In this document: piece after piece, positions 55,270 to 63,900 of the stretch
How positions within the stretch are numbered: position 1 is the first letter of the stretch
Layout of the letters: each line of letters starts with the position of its first letter
Source: Rhodococcoides corynebacterioides NBRC 14404
GTDB taxonomy: Bacteria; Actinomycetota; Actinomycetes; Mycobacteriales; Mycobacteriaceae
DNA length: 64,000 nucleotides
Direction of reading: 5' to 3'
Assembly: GCF_001894765.1 (NCBI RefSeq)
Contig: NZ_BCWV01000003.1
Coordinates: 186,001-250,000, forward strand
Notes under the pieces: generated by a model
Told to the model about the DNA's origin: nothing
What the model saw: only the letters and a program-made list of their open reading frames with translations
The model's database searches: none
Position numbers and translations under genes: made by a program

Positions 55270-56180
55270 CAGACACGGTTCTCGATGCTGCCCCGGATCT
55301 TCCCGTACTCGTAGGCCACGCAGTAGACCCAACGCCCACGGGACAGCTTGGTGATCCGCTGCGGGAGGAGCGGGTTTCGGAGCGACAGGGACACCACGAT
55401 GTACGGGAACATCAGCGGGAAGTTGTATCCGCGGAATCCCAGTGGCTTGTGTTTGACGTGGTTGCGGACGTCCGCGCGACCGTAGGCGACCATCTGCTTC
55501 CACAGGCCCTTGTAGGTGTCACGGAGTCGGTAGTCGACGACCGCCTCGGGCGTATGCACCAGCTGGAACCCTGCGTGCTGCAGGCGCCACACGTAGTCGT
55601 TGTCCTCTCCGCCGCCGAGGTAGTCGACGTCGAAACCCCCGATGGCCTGGTGCGCCTTCCGAGTCACGGCCAGACTGGTACCGATCGCCGTGTCGAAGTA
55701 GCCCTCGACGTGCCACCCGTCGTCGGCACCCGGCATCGGCCGCCAGCCGGCCACCTCGGGAGAATTGATGCGGTCCACCGCGACGGTGCCGGACACCACG
55801 TCGGCGTCGGAGTCGCGGAACGCGGCGACGAGCTCGTCGATCCACTCCGGGCGCGCCGCGTCGTCCTGATCGGTGAACGCGATGATGTCCCCCGTCGCCG
55901 CCTCGACTCCGGCATTGCGCGCGGCACCGGTGCCGCGCGTCGCGGAACTGTCGATGACGCGGACCGGTACGGGACTGTCGCTCCACCGCCGCCGGACGTG
56001 CTCGTTCACACCGTCGGTCGACCCGTTGTCACTGAGGACGATCTCGAGCGGACCCGCGTACGTCTGTGACGTCAATCTCTCGATCTGAACGTCGAGTAAC
56101 GGCAATCCGTTGAATACCGGAACCACGATCGAGACGGAGGGCAGATGCCGATCTTGGGTAGAAGTGTGGTTCTCGCTCAC
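55260..56180 (-). CDS. Family 2 glycosyltransferase
   Basis: 306 residues, GTG start. The GT-A core is VSIVVPVFNGLPLLDVQIERL, SDNGSTDGV, DIIAFTDQDDAARPEWID (DxD-like metal site) and LGGGEDNDYVWRL (ED catalytic base region). The C-terminus (GYNFPLMFPYIVVSLSL) has a hydrophobic stretch that may be membrane-associated. It probably adds a sugar to a cell-surface polysaccharide or glycolipid. It is opposite in direction to the three tandem glycosyltransferases that follow and differs from them in sequence. Confidence 0.88.
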   Translation of the reverse strand: MSENHTSTQDRHLPSVSIVVPVFNGLPLLDVQIERLTSQTYAGPLEIVLSDNGSTDGVNEHVRRRWSDSPVPVRVIDSSATRGTGAARNAGVEAATGDIIAFTDQDDAARPEWIDELVAAFRDSDADVVSGTVAVDRINSPEVAGWRPMPGADDGWHVEGYFDTAIGTSLAVTRKAHQAIGGFDVDYLGGGEDNDYVWRLQHAGFQLVHTPEAVVDYRLRDTYKGLWKQMVAYGRADVRNHVKHKPLGFRGYNFPLMFPYIVVSLSLRNPLLPQRITKLSRGRWVYCVAYEYGKIRGSIENRVWCI

Positions 56181-56186
56181 GCGTGC

Positions 56187-56192
56187 ATTTTA
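56187..56192 (-). promoter_or_regulatory. -10 element TAAAAT for the minus-strand glycosyltransferase
   Basis: An unusually AT-rich hexamer for this region, 6 bases before the GTG at 56180. Confidence 0.55.
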
Positions 56193-56300
56193 CCAAACCA
56201 CTCGGTACGAACCGTAATTCTCCGACCGAATACATCCATTCGTACTACACCGGACCGAGTCGATTGGACACGCACGGCCGGCTGCGACTAAATGGTTCCC

Positions 56301-57179
56301 ATGACGCACCCGACCCTCTCGGTGGTGGTGCCGACCTACAACGAGTCGGCCGTGATCGAGGCATGCCTCGACGCGCTCCTGGCGCAGTCCGACGACATTC
56401 ACGAAATCGTCGTCGTCGACAACAACTCGCACGACGACACCGTCGCGAAAGTGAAGAGTCGCGCCGCCGCCCACGCCGACGCGACCGGACGAGACCCCGT
56501 CGTCGTCCTGCACGAGTCCCGCCAAGGACTGCCCTACGCCCGTGACACCGGCTTGAACGCCGCGACCGGTGACATCCTCGCCCGGATCGACGCGGACGCG
56601 CGGGTCGAGCCGGGATGGGCGAGTGCGACGCGGGAGTTCTTCGCGCGCCACGGCGAGACCTACGCGGCCGGGTCCGGCACATGCACCGCCTACGACCTGC
56701 CCTTTCAGGACAAGTTCCGGTCCGCTCAGGACGCCCTGTGCCGGACCGTGCACGAGAAACTCGCCGCGGGTGACGACGTCGACGCTCCCCGGTTGTTCGG
56801 CTCCAACATGGCGTTGACCCGCGAGGCGTGGCACCGGATTCGGCCCCACACCTCGACGCGCACGGACATCTTCGAGGACGTCGATCTGACGATCTGCGCC
56901 ACCGAGGCGGGCATCCGCTGCGCGGTCGTCCCGGACGCTCGCGCCCTCATCTCCGGCCGACGGTTCAAGTCCGGCCCGGTCTCCTACCTCCGCTACAGCT
57001 GGTGCGATCAGCGCACGTTCGCGATGCACGGCCGAACGGCGGAACGTCGTCGAGCGATAGTGACACTGCTCACCGCGACGATTCCGTTCTATCTCGCCAT
57101 GTGGGTTCCCTTTCGCCTGTGGAATCCGCGGACATCCCGGTTCGAGGTGCTCCACCTTTTCCGCTCGAACGACGAGTGA
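56301..57179 (+). CDS. Family 2 glycosyltransferase, tandem copy 1
   Basis: 292 residues from ATG at 56301 (MTHPTLSVVVPTYNESA); ATG at 56292 would add three. GT-A motifs: VVVDNNSHDDTV, ILARIDADARVEPGWA (DAD metal site), FGSNMALTREAWHRI and DIFEDVDLTICATEAG (ED motif). The C-terminus carries a hydrophobic helix and WNPRTSRFEVLHLF. The same ending recurs in the next two genes, marking a tandem family. The role is probably transfer of an activated sugar to a lipid-linked or wall glycan at the cytoplasmic membrane face. Confidence 0.88.
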   Translation: MTHPTLSVVVPTYNESAVIEACLDALLAQSDDIHEIVVVDNNSHDDTVAKVKSRAAAHADATGRDPVVVLHESRQGLPYARDTGLNAATGDILARIDADARVEPGWASATREFFARHGETYAAGSGTCTAYDLPFQDKFRSAQDALCRTVHEKLAAGDDVDAPRLFGSNMALTREAWHRIRPHTSTRTDIFEDVDLTICATEAGIRCAVVPDARALISGRRFKSGPVSYLRYSWCDQRTFAMHGRTAERRRAIVTLLTATIPFYLAMWVPFRLWNPRTSRFEVLHLFRSNDE

Positions 57180-57258
57180 ACGAATGTTTTCGGCGTCTCG
57201 AACCGACTCCGCGCCGGTTTCACCGAAATCGCGAGCAGCCGTCCGCTGCGCGATGACG

Positions 57259-57264
57259 TAACAT
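57259..57264 (+). promoter_or_regulatory. -10 element TAACAT for glycosyltransferase copy 2
   Basis: Seven bases before ATG at 57272. Confidence 0.5.
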
Positions 57265-57271
57265 CCCGCCC

Positions 57272-58141
57272 ATGGATTTGCCCACGCTTTCCCTCGTCAT
57301 TCCCGCATTCAACGAGGAAGACACCATCGAGTATCTGATCGACTCGGTGCGAGACCAGCTGGACGAATTCCACGAGATCATCGTCGTGAACAACAACAGC
57401 ACCGACCGCACCGGAGAGATCCTCGCGCGCCTGGAGTCGGAGCTGCCCGTCCTGCGCGTGGTCGAGGAGTCGCGGCCCGGCGTCGTCATGGCCCGCAATG
57501 CAGGCTTCGACGTCGCCACCGGTGACATCATCGGCCGCCTCGACGCCGATGCCCGAGCCAAGCCGGGGTGGGCTCGCACCGTGCGCGAGTTCTTCGCGAC
57601 CGCCGCCGACGACATCGGCGCCGGCACCGGCCGCTTCGATCAGTACGACATGCCGCTGCAGCGCGTCCACAAGTTCTTCCTGGACGTCGGCTTTCGCAAC
57701 ACCGGCGACGACCCCCTGGAGGTCCCCACGCTGTTCGGCGCGAACATGGCCGTGCGGCGCAGCACCTGGGCGCTGATTCGTCCCCACCTGCTCGACATCC
57801 CCGGCATCTTCGACGACCTCGACATCACGCTCTGCATCTCCGAGGCGGGCCAGAAGTCCGTCCTGGTGCCGGGCATGGACATCAGCGCGTCGGGCCGTCG
57901 AATGCTGTCGAGCGTCTCCAGCTACAAGAAGTTCGTCGAGTACATGCCCGCGACGTACGAGGCCCGCGGCATGCACGAGGAGGCGGAGAAGTCCAAGGCG
58001 GCGGTGCGCTCGATGCGGGTTCTGCACCTGCTGTTCTGGGTGCCGTCGCGCGCGTACAACCCGGTGACCGGCCACTACTCGCTGAAGCAGCTGTTAACCA
58101 AGCACCCCCAGCGCGTGCTGCCCTACGACGCCGCACGCTGA
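57272..58141 (+). CDS. Family 2 glycosyltransferase, tandem copy 2
   Basis: 289 residues. Motifs: LSLVIPAFNEEDTIEYLI, IVVNNNSTDRTGEIL, IIGRLDADARAKPGWA (DAD), LFGANMAVRRSTWALI and GIFDDLDITLCISEAG. The last is D-D-L-D where copy 1 has E-D-V-D, so the base position is Asp. The ending VPSRAYNPVTGHYSLKQLL parallels copy 1. It lies 92 bases after copy 1 and appears to have its own promoter. Confidence 0.88.
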   Translation: MDLPTLSLVIPAFNEEDTIEYLIDSVRDQLDEFHEIIVVNNNSTDRTGEILARLESELPVLRVVEESRPGVVMARNAGFDVATGDIIGRLDADARAKPGWARTVREFFATAADDIGAGTGRFDQYDMPLQRVHKFFLDVGFRNTGDDPLEVPTLFGANMAVRRSTWALIRPHLLDIPGIFDDLDITLCISEAGQKSVLVPGMDISASGRRMLSSVSSYKKFVEYMPATYEARGMHEEAEKSKAAVRSMRVLHLLFWVPSRAYNPVTGHYSLKQLLTKHPQRVLPYDAAR

Positions 58142-58198
58142 CCGGTCCCGTCCGCCCCCACGCCTCGCGGCTCGCACCGAACGAAGCCGCCAGGTTGG

Positions 58199-58204
58199 TA
58201 TTGT
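58199..58204 (+). promoter_or_regulatory. -10 element TATTGT for glycosyltransferase copy 3
   Basis: Eight bases before ATG at 58213; it decides this start against the much longer in-frame opening through copy 2. Confidence 0.5.
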
Positions 58205-58212
58205 TCACAGTC

Positions 58213-59121
58213 ATGACCCGATCCACTCGCCGCCTCGCAGCCACCCTCGTGATCCCTGCGTACAACGAGGAGGCGACCATCGGAATCTGTCTCGACCACG
58301 CATTGGCGCAGACGCGCCCCTTCGAGCGCATCATCGTCGTCGACAACTCCTCGACGGACCGCACCGCGGACATCGTGCGCGACTACCGTGCACGATCGCC
58401 CCGGATCGAGCTGATGACGGAATCCCGACGAGGTGTCCTCCACGCCCGTACGACCGGGTTCGACGCGGTGGACACCGACGTCATCGCCCGCATCGACGCC
58501 GATACGCGCCTGCGTCCCGAGTGGTGTGCGGCCGGGTTGGACCTTCTCGAGTCCGACGTCGACGAGAAGATGGGCAGCGTCACCGGGCCGGCCGTCTTCT
58601 ACGACGCACCACTGCAGCGACGGGCCGAACGCAAGATCTTCGAGAAGTACCGCATTCCGGTGTCGTCGACGATCATCAGCGGCAACAACACGATGATCCG
58701 ACGTGTGGCGTGGGAAGCCGCACGGGGCAGCCTCAGCGGGCGAACCGACATCCACGAGGACGGCGAGCTCGGCGTGTGGATCCGCAAGAACGGTTATCAA
58801 CTGATCCTCGCGAGCTCGATGATGACGGACATTTCCCCCCGCCGGATCGGGTCGCCGCCGTGGCAGTCGATGAAGTACTACTGGGCCAACGTCCGGACTC
58901 ACGAGGTCGCCGGCGACCCGGAACAGGCGCGGCGACTACGGCGGATCATGCCCCTGGTCGCGGTGTGGTCGGTGCTGCTCTGGTTCGTCTACGGAGCGTG
59001 GGACCCGACCGCGAAGCGGTGGACACTGCATCGCTTGCTCGTGTCGGGCGACCGCGTGTCCCCGCTGCAGTCGGACCGATCCGGCCGAGCTCTCCCGAAC
59101 GGCTCGGCCGCGACGTCCTGA
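58213..59121 (+). CDS. Family 2 glycosyltransferase, tandem copy 3
   Basis: 302 residues. Motifs: ATLVIPAYNEEATIGICLD, IVVDNSSTDRTADIV, VIARIDADTRLRPEWC (DAD), ISGNNTMIRRVAWEA and DIHEDGELGVWIRKNGYQ (HED motif). The ending YGAWDPTAKRWTLHRLL is the shared family tail, followed by a Ser/Arg-rich extension. It is the most diverged of the three copies. Confidence 0.88.
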   Translation: MTRSTRRLAATLVIPAYNEEATIGICLDHALAQTRPFERIIVVDNSSTDRTADIVRDYRARSPRIELMTESRRGVLHARTTGFDAVDTDVIARIDADTRLRPEWCAAGLDLLESDVDEKMGSVTGPAVFYDAPLQRRAERKIFEKYRIPVSSTIISGNNTMIRRVAWEAARGSLSGRTDIHEDGELGVWIRKNGYQLILASSMMTDISPRRIGSPPWQSMKYYWANVRTHEVAGDPEQARRLRRIMPLVAVWSVLLWFVYGAWDPTAKRWTLHRLLVSGDRVSPLQSDRSGRALPNGSAATS

Positions 59122-59195
59122 CCGCGGGCGTCTGCCCGCCTTGCGTGCGTGTCGGCGGTTCGAACGTATGATCGATTTCTGTCGGTGGGTCGATC

Positions 59196-59201
59196 TACAG
59201 T
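59196..59201 (+). promoter_or_regulatory. -10 element TACAGT for the HNH gene
   Basis: Six bases before ATG at 59208. Confidence 0.5.
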
Positions 59202-59207
59202 GGGGTC

Positions 59208-60887
59208 ATGTCGTCGGGGGGCGGCGGGAACGGACCCGCACACACAGCAGCAACACCGGTGGATGCACCGGTCTCACCGGTCACGGCCGCGCGGGCCGCG
59301 CTGAACGCGGCGATCGCCGACCTCGCCGCCCTCGACACCCGCACCACCGGACTCGAGGACCTCCTCGCCCTCATCATCGACTCCGAACGCGCCACCCGCG
59401 TCCTCACCGGCCTCGGCCAGACCTGGCTGCACCGCGCCGTCCAGGCCGGAGCGTTCACCGACACCGGCCTCACCTGCGCCGACGCCCTCTCCGGCCTCCT
59501 GCACATCGACCTCTCCGACGCCCGCACCCGCCTGCGCCGCTCGATGCTGCTCACCGAGCAGACCACCCTCACCGGCGACCCGCTTCCCGCCCGCATGCCC
59601 GGCACCGCCGCCGCCCTCCGCGACGGAGACATCTCCCTCGCCCACGCCAGCGTCATCGACACCGTCCTCCGTGAGCTCTCCCCCGCCGTCGACGCGCAGA
59701 CCCGCGCCCGCGCCGAGGAGCAACTGGCCGACCTCGCCCGGCAGATCACCCCCGCCACCCTCCGCCGGGCCGCCACCCGCCTCGCCGGATGGATCGACGC
59801 CGACGGCGCCCTCACCGACCCCGCCGACCGTCGCCGACGCCGCTCCTTCCGCATCTCCGGCCCCGACCGGCACGGTATGTACACCGCCGTCATCGTCTGC
59901 GACGCCGAGGGGGCCGCCACCCTCGAACTCGTCCGCGACACCCTCGGCAAACCCGGCGTCACCCTCGACAGCAACGGCGACAGAGCCGGTGACAGCGAGA
60001 ACGAGGTGGGTGACAGCGGCGACGGGGAGAACGGCAACGGCGACGGCACTCGCGCTGACGCCGCCGGCAACGGGAAGACCGGCGACGGGAAGTCCGGCGA
60101 CGGGAAGACCGGCGACAGGACGACCGGCGGCGGGAAGACCGGCGACGGGAAGACCGGCGACGGGGAGATCGGCGACGGGGAGATCGGCGCTGAGGCCGAG
60201 ACTGTTGCGGCGGCGGCGGAGCGGGTGCGTGATCCCCGCACCGCCGCCCAACGCGACTACGACGCCGTCTTCACCGCCATCACCCGCACCCTCGCCCGCC
60301 GCGACCTCGGCACCACCCACCGCGGACTGCCCATCTCCCTGATCCTCACCACCACCGTCGCCGACCTCGCCGCCCGCGCCGGACTCGCCCTCACCGCCGG
60401 CGGCACCGCCCTCCCCATCGCGGACCTGCTCACCCTCGCCGGCAACCACCCCGACGACCTCGACACCTGGCTGTGCATCACCGACCTGAACGATCGGCCC
60501 CTGCACCTCGGCCGCAGCCGCCGCACCGCCAGCACAGACCAACGCCTCGCGCTGTTCGCCACCGACCACGGCTGCACCTTCCCCGGCTGCACCGCCCCCG
60601 CCACCCGCACCCAGGTCCACCACGTCACCGACTGGGCCCACGGCGGCACCACCGACATCGAGTACCTCACCTACGCCTGCGACCGCCACCACCGCCAGAT
60701 CCACACCGGACCCCTCGGCTGGGCCACCACCATCGCCCCACCCGGCCACCGCTGGGCCGGCCGCACCCTCTGGCACCCACCCGCCCTCGCCGACCCCACC
60801 AGAGAAGGCCGCGTCAACCACCACTTCCACCCCGGCGACCTCCTCCACGACCCCGACCCCGACCCCCGAGAACCCGGCAGCCCCTGA
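59208..60887 (+). CDS. DUF222 / HNH endonuclease-domain protein (REP13E12-like)
   Basis: 559 residues. The N-terminal half (about 20-240) is the helical DUF222 region typical of actinobacteria (TWLHRAVQAGAFTDTGLT, ARTRLRRSMLLTEQ, PADRRRRRSFRISGPDRHGM). A repetitive linker of about 60 residues (units of GDGKT) separates it from the C-terminal domain. There CTFPGCTAPATRTQVHHVTD, WAHGGTTDIEYLTYACDRHH and RQIH form the HNH nuclease with its CxxxxC/CxxHH zinc-like residues. These proteins are often multicopy in mycolate actinomycetes and are linked to repeat or phage-derived sequences; their function is not established. It is convergent with the NRPS. Confidence 0.88.
   Translation: MSSGGGGNGPAHTAATPVDAPVSPVTAARAALNAAIADLAALDTRTTGLEDLLALIIDSERATRVLTGLGQTWLHRAVQAGAFTDTGLTCADALSGLLHIDLSDARTRLRRSMLLTEQTTLTGDPLPARMPGTAAALRDGDISLAHASVIDTVLRELSPAVDAQTRARAEEQLADLARQITPATLRRAATRLAGWIDADGALTDPADRRRRRSFRISGPDRHGMYTAVIVCDAEGAATLELVRDTLGKPGVTLDSNGDRAGDSENEVGDSGDGENGNGDGTRADAAGNGKTGDGKSGDGKTGDRTTGGGKTGDGKTGDGEIGDGEIGAEAETVAAAAERVRDPRTAAQRDYDAVFTAITRTLARRDLGTTHRGLPISLILTTTVADLAARAGLALTAGGTALPIADLLTLAGNHPDDLDTWLCITDLNDRPLHLGRSRRTASTDQRLALFATDHGCTFPGCTAPATRTQVHHVTDWAHGGTTDIEYLTYACDRHHRQIHTGPLGWATTIAPPGHRWAGRTLWHPPALADPTREGRVNHHFHPGDLLHDPDPDPREPGSP
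60066..60185 (+). repeat. Eight 15-bp tandem repeats in the HNH gene linker
   Basis: Eight head-to-tail units of the type ggcgacgggaagacc encode GDGKT and variants (GDGKS, GDRTT, GGGKT, GDGEI). The array keeps the frame and is likely to vary in copy number between strains. Confidence 0.9.
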
Positions 60888-60913
60888 CCGCCGGGGCCCG
60901 ACCCCCATGCACG

Positions 60914-60946
60914 AGCACCCCGAACCGCAGTGCGGTTCGGGGTGCT
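60914..60946. terminator. Bidirectional terminator between the HNH gene and the NRPS
   Basis: A perfect 15-bp stem (agcaccccgaaccgc / gcggttcggggtgct) with a 3-base loop lies between convergent stop codons. Confidence 0.8.
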
Positions 60947-60958
60947 GGTCGTGCGCTT

Positions 60959-63900
60959 CTACGTCCGGCGGCCGGCGAGGACGGCCAACGCGGCCAACCA
61001 CTTCTGCGTCAACGCGTTCACCTCGTCCTCCTTGAGCACGTCCGGCGGGAACGACAGGAACGCCTTGATGCGGGAGCCCGCCTCGTCCGTCTCCGCCATG
61101 GACTGGATGTCCAGCTCGGCCTGAGCCGGCATACAGTTGCGCGCCACGTCGGTCAGGTCCGGGGTGTCGAAGTCCGGCAACCACGCCGATCCGCGCAACT
61201 CCTCGGGCACGCCCGTCTCGGCCACGCGTCCGATGTAGTTGAACACGATCTGCGGTTCCGCGAACTCACGCAGCGTGGCCCCGGACTCGTCGTCGAGGTA
61301 CCGCAGCATGCCGTAGCCGATGCCGTGATCGGGCACGTCGGCGAAGCTCGTTCGCGTCCGCGCCACCACGTCGTCGCCCCCGGCCGCTCGACCGTCGACG
61401 ACCGCAGCCGGGTCGAGGCCGGACAAGTCCACCCGAGCCGGGTACATCGTGGTGAACCAGCCGACCGTGCGAGCCAGGTCGGACCCCGGGACCACGGCCT
61501 CCTCGCGCCCGTGGCCCTCCAGCGTGAGCAGCGGCGCCGCCGCTGTCTCGCCCCGCTCGGCCCGCCATGCCGCCACCGCGACGGACAGGGCCGCGACCAG
61601 CACCTCGGCCGTCGTGGCCGACTCGGCTCCGCGCGGTGCGAGCAGAGCCTCCGACACCTCGTCCGGAACGACGACGGTGGTGCGAGTCAGCCGATCGGCG
61701 GTGTCGACGGTCGGGTCGAGACGACGACGCCCCAGCGTCGGGTCGTCGGCAGCGAGTACGGAACGCCAGTAGTCCAGCTCTCCGCGTCGCTCGGCGGCTC
61801 GACGCACCAGTGCGGTGCTCCAGGTCCGCCACGAGGTGTCGACGGGCGCGAGGACCGGCTGCTGTCCCGCCGACACGGCCACACCCGCGGTCACGAGATC
61901 CGTGACGAGGATGCGCCACGAGACCGAGTCGATCACGAGGTGGTGCGGGAGGATCAGCAGGCGACCGGCGGTGGAGTCGTCCTCCGGGGCGAACCACAGC
62001 AGTTCGAGCATGTCGCCGCGTTCGGGGTCGAGGCGCGCCATGGCGGCGTCGAACTCGCGCCTCAGGACGTCCGCATACCCGTCGGTGCCCGGCTCGGACC
62101 CGGTCGCCAACGGGATCCGACGGATGCGCGAGGCCAGGTCGTACTCCCCCGCCGGGGGCACGACCAGCGCGTGCCCCGCGACGTCCACTCGGGCCCGCAG
62201 CACGTCGTGACGCTCGACCACGGAGGACAGCACCTCGGTCAGGGCGTCGGCCGTGACTCCCTCGGGCAGCGTGAGCATCAGCGGCATGACGAAACCGGAC
62301 CAGTCGCCGCCGCGCTCGACCATCTTCTCCGCGACGGGAGAGAGCGGAGCGATGCCCACACCGTCGTCGGCCACGGTTGCCGACGAGCCGGGTCCGCGCG
62401 CATCGACGGCCGCGGCGATGGCCGAGACCGTCCTCAGCTCGAACACCTCGCGTGCGGTGAACGCGACACCCGCGGCGCGGGCCCGTGCCACCAGCTGCAT
62501 CGACACGATGGAGTCGCCGCCGAGTTCGAAGAACGAGTCGTCCGCACCGACACGGTCGATGCCGAGAACCTCCGCGACGACCCCTGCCACCGTGATCTCC
62601 GTCGGGGTCGACGGCGCACGGTACGTCCCGGAGGACAGCTCGGGCACCGGCAACGCGCGGCGGTCGGTCTTGCCGCTCGCCGTCGACGGGAACGAGTCCA
62701 GAACGGTGACGACGTCCGGAACCATGTAGCCGGGCAACACTCGTGCCGCGGCGTCGGTCACCGACTGCGCCTCGACGGTGGCTCCGGCCCGCGGCACCAC
62801 GTATCCGGCGAGCACGCTCGCCGCGCCGATCTCGTGCACCACCACGGCGGCCTGCGCGACATCCGGGTGACCGGCGAGCACGGACTCGATCTCCTCGAGC
62901 TCGACGCGCAGACCACGCAACTTCACCTGGAAGTCGACGCGGCCGACGAACTCGAGTTCGCCGTCCTCGGTCCACCGCACCAGGTCACCGGTGCGGTACA
63001 GACGCTCGCCCGCGCCGTCGAACGGATCGGCGACGAACCGCTCCGACGTGAGGTCGGCGCGCGAGGCGTACCCGCGGGCCAGCTGATCGCCGGCCAGGTA
63101 GAGCTCGCCGGCCCCGCCCGGGGCGACCGGACGCAGTCGGTGGTCGAGCACCCGCGCGGCGACGTTCCACGCCGGGTGTCCGATCGGCATGGCCGGCCCG
63201 GCGACGGACGCCACGCTGCCGTCGACCCCGACGGCGTCGAAGCTGGTCGCGTCGACGGTCACCTCGGTGGGGCCGTACAGGTTGACCACCCGCGCGTCGG
63301 TCACACGCCGGACCCGCTCGGTGAGCGCGACCGTCAGTGCCTCACCGCCGGAGAACACGGTGCGCAGCGAGCGCAGGGTGTCCGGTCCGAGTTCGGCCGC
63401 GGCGTCGACGAAGAGCGAGAGCACCGACGGCACGAACTGCACCACGGTGACGCCGCGGTCGGCCACGATCCGCGCCATGTAGGCGGGGTCGCGGTGACCG
63501 TCCGGCTCGGCGACGACGGTGCGGGCACCGACGACGGACGGGGCGAAGAGCTCCCACACCGACGCGTCGAAGGTGAACGGCGTCTTCTGCAGCACCACGT
63601 CCGACTCGTCCAGCGCGAACTCGTCGATCAGCCAGAGCAGCTGGTTGACCAGCGCGCCCTGCGTGACCTCGACGCCCTTCGGCACACCGGTCGATCCGGA
63701 GGTGAACAGCACGTACGCCAGGGAGTCCGGCCGCACGGCCCCGCGTCGGTCGGCGTCGGTCACCGGCGCCTCGGACCGACCGTCGGCCAGCGTGGCGACG
63801 TCGACGTAGTCGACGCCGGCGATCCCTGCGGTCCCGGCGGCGGCGATCACGCAGCGCGGCGACGAGGCGTCGAGCACCGCGCGGGTGCGGGCCTCCGGGA

